Of a stretch of DNA of 64,000 bases, positions 61,216 through 64,000 are shown one piece after another. A model generated the notes under the pieces. That model ran no database searches and was not told the DNA's origin. It was given only the letters and a program-made list of their open reading frames with translations. Source of the DNA: Paraspadella gotoi (lineage: Eukaryota > Chaetognatha); assembly GCA_051294375.1 (NCBI GenBank), contig CM119264.1:11135832-11199831 (forward strand). Direction: 5' to 3'. Numbering within the stretch: position 1 is the first letter of the stretch; each line of letters begins with the position of its first letter. Both the position numbers and the translations under genes were made by a program.

Positions 61216-63363
61216 TCAACTAAGCTCACACGCTCGCACGCACGCGCGCAAGAACCTTCGATGAACGTCGATCCAACATTCGCGGCAATATCCAAAGTTG
61301 CACGTGTCGCACGCAACGTAATCATCCTTCGCCTCGGGTTCGCGACAAATCAGACACTGGCGCTTCGAACCTAGACCCGGGGAAGAGGAAGAGACTTTTT
61401 GATGGCGAGGATGAGGAATTTTAAACTTGAAAGACAACAATGTCGATAATGACTGAGTCAAAAAATTGGGATTCTGCTTCGAGTCAAAGCAAAAAGCTTG
61501 ATTCGGTGATCGTTTTCCTTACCAGAACTACTAACTAATTAAGCCCAGCAAAACAGCCTTCTGCTTAGAAAGATTCAGTCGACTTATAATCATATGCTTC
61601 TCTTATAATTTGTTTATAAAGGCAAAAGGGGGGGACGACGATGACGACGACGACGACTGTAAGAATGACGAAGTGTTGCCGCTAATCAAAGAAAATGTCA
61701 TACAGGCGGCAGAAATCTGAGAAACTGCCTTTGCGCCGATGACATCTGCTCCCAGCATCGCGATATAATTTTCTTTCTCTCTCTCTCTCTCTCTGCGATC
61801 TCGTCTCTCTCTCTCTCTCTCTCTCCTTCCTCCATTAGTTGTCCTCGCCACCTGGGAAACACTTCAGCCACGCCAACGCGCGGGGAAATTCCATCCTCAA
61901 CGCCATCCAAAAACATTGGTTCCGTTCGGACAAGCCCCATCTCTTTGGCGGCGCGTTTTACTGGATATGTGATAAAATGATTAAAATCGAGAGAGAGAGA
62001 GAGAGAGAGAGGAGAGAAGAAGAGAGAGAGAGAGAGAGAAGAAGAGAGAGAGAGAGAGAGTAGATATTGAACCTTTGTGTCGCATCGACTTCAAGTATCG
62101 CTTCCTCCTTCGCAGCGCCTCGTTGTAGGCGTGGAGAATTCGACGCTTTTGAATTTTCGGGTAAAAGTAACCGGTGATCACGTGACGAAGGCGGAGCGAA
62201 TACGCCTGCGGTCGGGCGGGAAGTGGAAATTTAAGGAAAAGAAGCAACGGCGGCGGCCACAGCGGGAGGGCGTTGGCGGTGGCGCAGATGAAAGAAACGG
62301 GGAAAAGGAATGAAACAAAGTTGCATCTTCCACTATTTCCCTCCCGTTTTTCATCGGCGGCTTCGGCGTCGCCTCACTAATAACAATAACGTGTTGGCGT
62401 CCCCGGCGGGCGGCGAGCGTCCAAACAACGACTCCCATCGCTTCCAGCGTAATGCCCACGCCGACGACGACGAAGGCGATAAAATCAACATGAGAACGTC
62501 AGCGACGACTATCGGGGCGGTTGCCATAGAAACAAAACAATTCTAAGGCACCGATGGCGCACAGTGTGCTTTTTGGCGTATTCAAAGTAATTCATGCCTT
62601 TTCATCTGGACCCATCAATCCCGAGCTGAAAAGCAAAACCCCCGGCCGACCTCCAAATAGACGAGAACAAGCATGATTCCGAAACAAGAGAACATCTGGA
62701 CGATGACGTCGACGTCCGGGTGCTTGGGGTGAGGCAAGCACTCGTAGTTGTTGAAGTGGGATTCCCTGACGGACAAACGAACGATAAACTTTCCTTTCTT
62801 TCCCGATTTCTTTCCCTCTCCTTCCATCTTTCTCTACCCGTTCTCTCCCCGCCAATCACTTGGTGTAGTTCTGGTTGAGAGCCTTGAGCAATCTCCTCAG
62901 CATCTTTGCCAAAATCCCGCTTCCGGTGACGTTAACGCCGATTCGATGCTCCGCCAGTTGATAAAATTCCATGTGCGCGTTCTTGCCCACCACGTCTTTC
63001 GAAAAGGGGGGGAAAGGAAGGCGGTGGACGAAAGATGTTGTTAATGGCCAGGATTTAACAATGATAGATCTTCGTTGCCGACCGAGGAAATCGGGCCTTT
63101 GTTTATTGGCTGGATAACTCGAAGACTGCAGACCATTTTAAAGATAGAACCGGTACATTCACTCACCCCAAGAGACGATAAAGTGGGCTAATTTAACCGC
63201 TTATTTACCGAAACAAAGTCTCTCGACAACACAACGAGGGTTCGTTCACTCACCAAAACAAAAATATTTCGCGCATTACTGACTCACCCAACGCGAACCA
63301 GACGAGGTAATCGGTTCCCACCCAAATAGAAGCGCAGCCGGCGAAAAGAAGGACGAAGAGGAT
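61216..63363 (-). CDS. DC-STAMP domain protein with C4C4 zinc finger (DCST1/DCST2 type), 5' end outside
   Basis: Six exons recognised: 63288-63363, 62860-62995, 62651-62765, 62073-62205, 61852-61960, 61216-61370. The first gives a transmembrane segment (ILFVLLFAGCASIWVGTDYL). The next two give a luminal loop with an N-glycosylation site (GVNVTGS) and a second transmembrane segment after CLPHPKHPDVDVI. Exon 62073-62205 holds the family signature SLRLRHVITGYFYPKIQKRR. The last exon is a Cys-rich RING-like finger (CLICREPEAKDDYVACDTC, then CRECW). DCST1/DCST2 and their fly and worm relatives are multi-pass sperm membrane proteins needed for fertilisation. Choice between DCST1 and DCST2 is not possible here. 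Exon 61852-61960 is open in two frames; the one matching the last exon does not match the preceding one, suggesting a one-base error or missed exon. N-terminal exons are not visible. Confidence 0.8.
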
Positions 63364-64000
63364 CTGTGTGATAAAACATAAAAAGGCGCCGCGAGTTAAG
63401 AACGACGCCGATCGCCTGACTGAGGGCGCCAATCAAAGCGACACGGCTAACCCGTCGGGCGCTTTCACCTCGGCAGGAGTGATTTATATGCAAAATCGAT
63501 CGAACAAAGGAGTAAAAAAAAAGCTAACGAATAAACAAACTAAATTAGGAGCGACCCCAGCGCCGACCCAATGGAGGGACCAATCGACAAACCTGACCTC
63601 CTCTCCATTTTTAAAACCTCACCCGTTCCCTCGCTTCCTAACCTGACCCGACAGTTAAACTCGATAACCTCACTTGGTGCCACGTTTTCTCTCCAACCTC
63701 ACCAGCTACCACGATTCCTCCCAACCTCGCTAGATGTCATTCCCCTCCAACCTGAGCCGCCATTCCTTTCCTCGTCGCCTTCGGAACCTCAAACGACCAG
63801 GGGTCAATAAGCTTCGCTCGCTCGGATTTTTTCAGGGGAAGCAAAGTGCGCTTGCCGCGAAACTTGCGTCTGGATGTAAAGAATACGAAACGAGAGTGAA
63901 GAGAGGAAGCAGAGAGAGAGAGAGAGAGAGAAGAGAGAGAGAAGAGAAGCGAGACGAGGAGAGAGAGCAGGACGACAAAGAAGAGAGAGAGAGAGAAGAG
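63364..64000. other. Upstream flank of the DC-STAMP gene, no exon assigned
   Basis: Between 63590 and 63780 irregular AACCT(C/G)A motifs recur (AACCTGACC, AACCTCACC, TAACCTCAC, CAACCTCGC), a degenerate minisatellite. GA-rich runs fill the end of the window. Further N-terminal exons probably lie beyond. Confidence 0.4.

Overview
The window reads as an intron-rich, AT-rich nuclear genome of an invertebrate metazoan. The evidence is spliced genes with GT-AG introns, animal-type families (NPC1, a rhodopsin-like GPCR, DLK/LZK kinase, DNAJC27, DC-STAMP-domain protein), a tRNA-like SINE, MITEs, a decayed GIY-YIG retroelement and abundant GA/TC/AAT/GAC microsatellites. I cannot name a phylum. No prokaryotic operon, CRISPR array, rRNA or convincing tRNA gene was seen. 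All gene models below were spliced by eye from splice sites, phase continuity and family resemblance; none was tested by alignment.

Layout. 30-9566 (-): NPC1, N-terminal two thirds in 14 exons, 3' end off the window. 12972-16271 (-): an unrecognised Lys/Ser/Asn-rich protein gene with a protein-like C-terminus; a 953-bp MITE sits against one of its splice donors. 16272-19758: repeat-rich intergenic stretch with a SINE, a decayed Penelope-type fragment and a perfect 31-bp-arm palindrome. 19759-22993 (-): eight-exon class A GPCR, including a 22-nt microexon. 24915-27475 (+): guanylate kinase, five exons, one with a GC-AG intron. 30385-34084 (+): mitochondrial proline dehydrogenase, ten exons. 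36027-40752 (+): DNAJC27 (Rab-like GTPase plus J domain), six exons. 41743-46754 (-): DLK/LZK MAP3K, converging on DNAJC27, with a probable N-terminal exon at 50444-50882. 50.9-61.2 kb: gap-ridden, low-complexity DNA containing a noisy inverted copy of 50.7-52.1 kb. 61216-63363 (-): the C-terminal part of a DC-STAMP/C4C4 zinc-finger sperm-type membrane protein.

The genes have unrelated jobs: sterol export from lysosomes, nucleotide metabolism, proline catabolism, MAPK signalling, stress kinase signalling and gamete membrane function. There is no sign of a functional cluster. The most distinctive content is the repeat landscape. At least four families (a tRNA-like SINE, a ~95-bp tail module, a GACCGACC-rich repeat, and a ~0.85-1 kb element with internal ~110-bp repeats) recur in introns and intergenic DNA, together with two TA-flanked MITEs and several long hairpins. 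The region from 48.8 to 59.3 kb has nine N gaps, and its sequence should be treated as lower quality.
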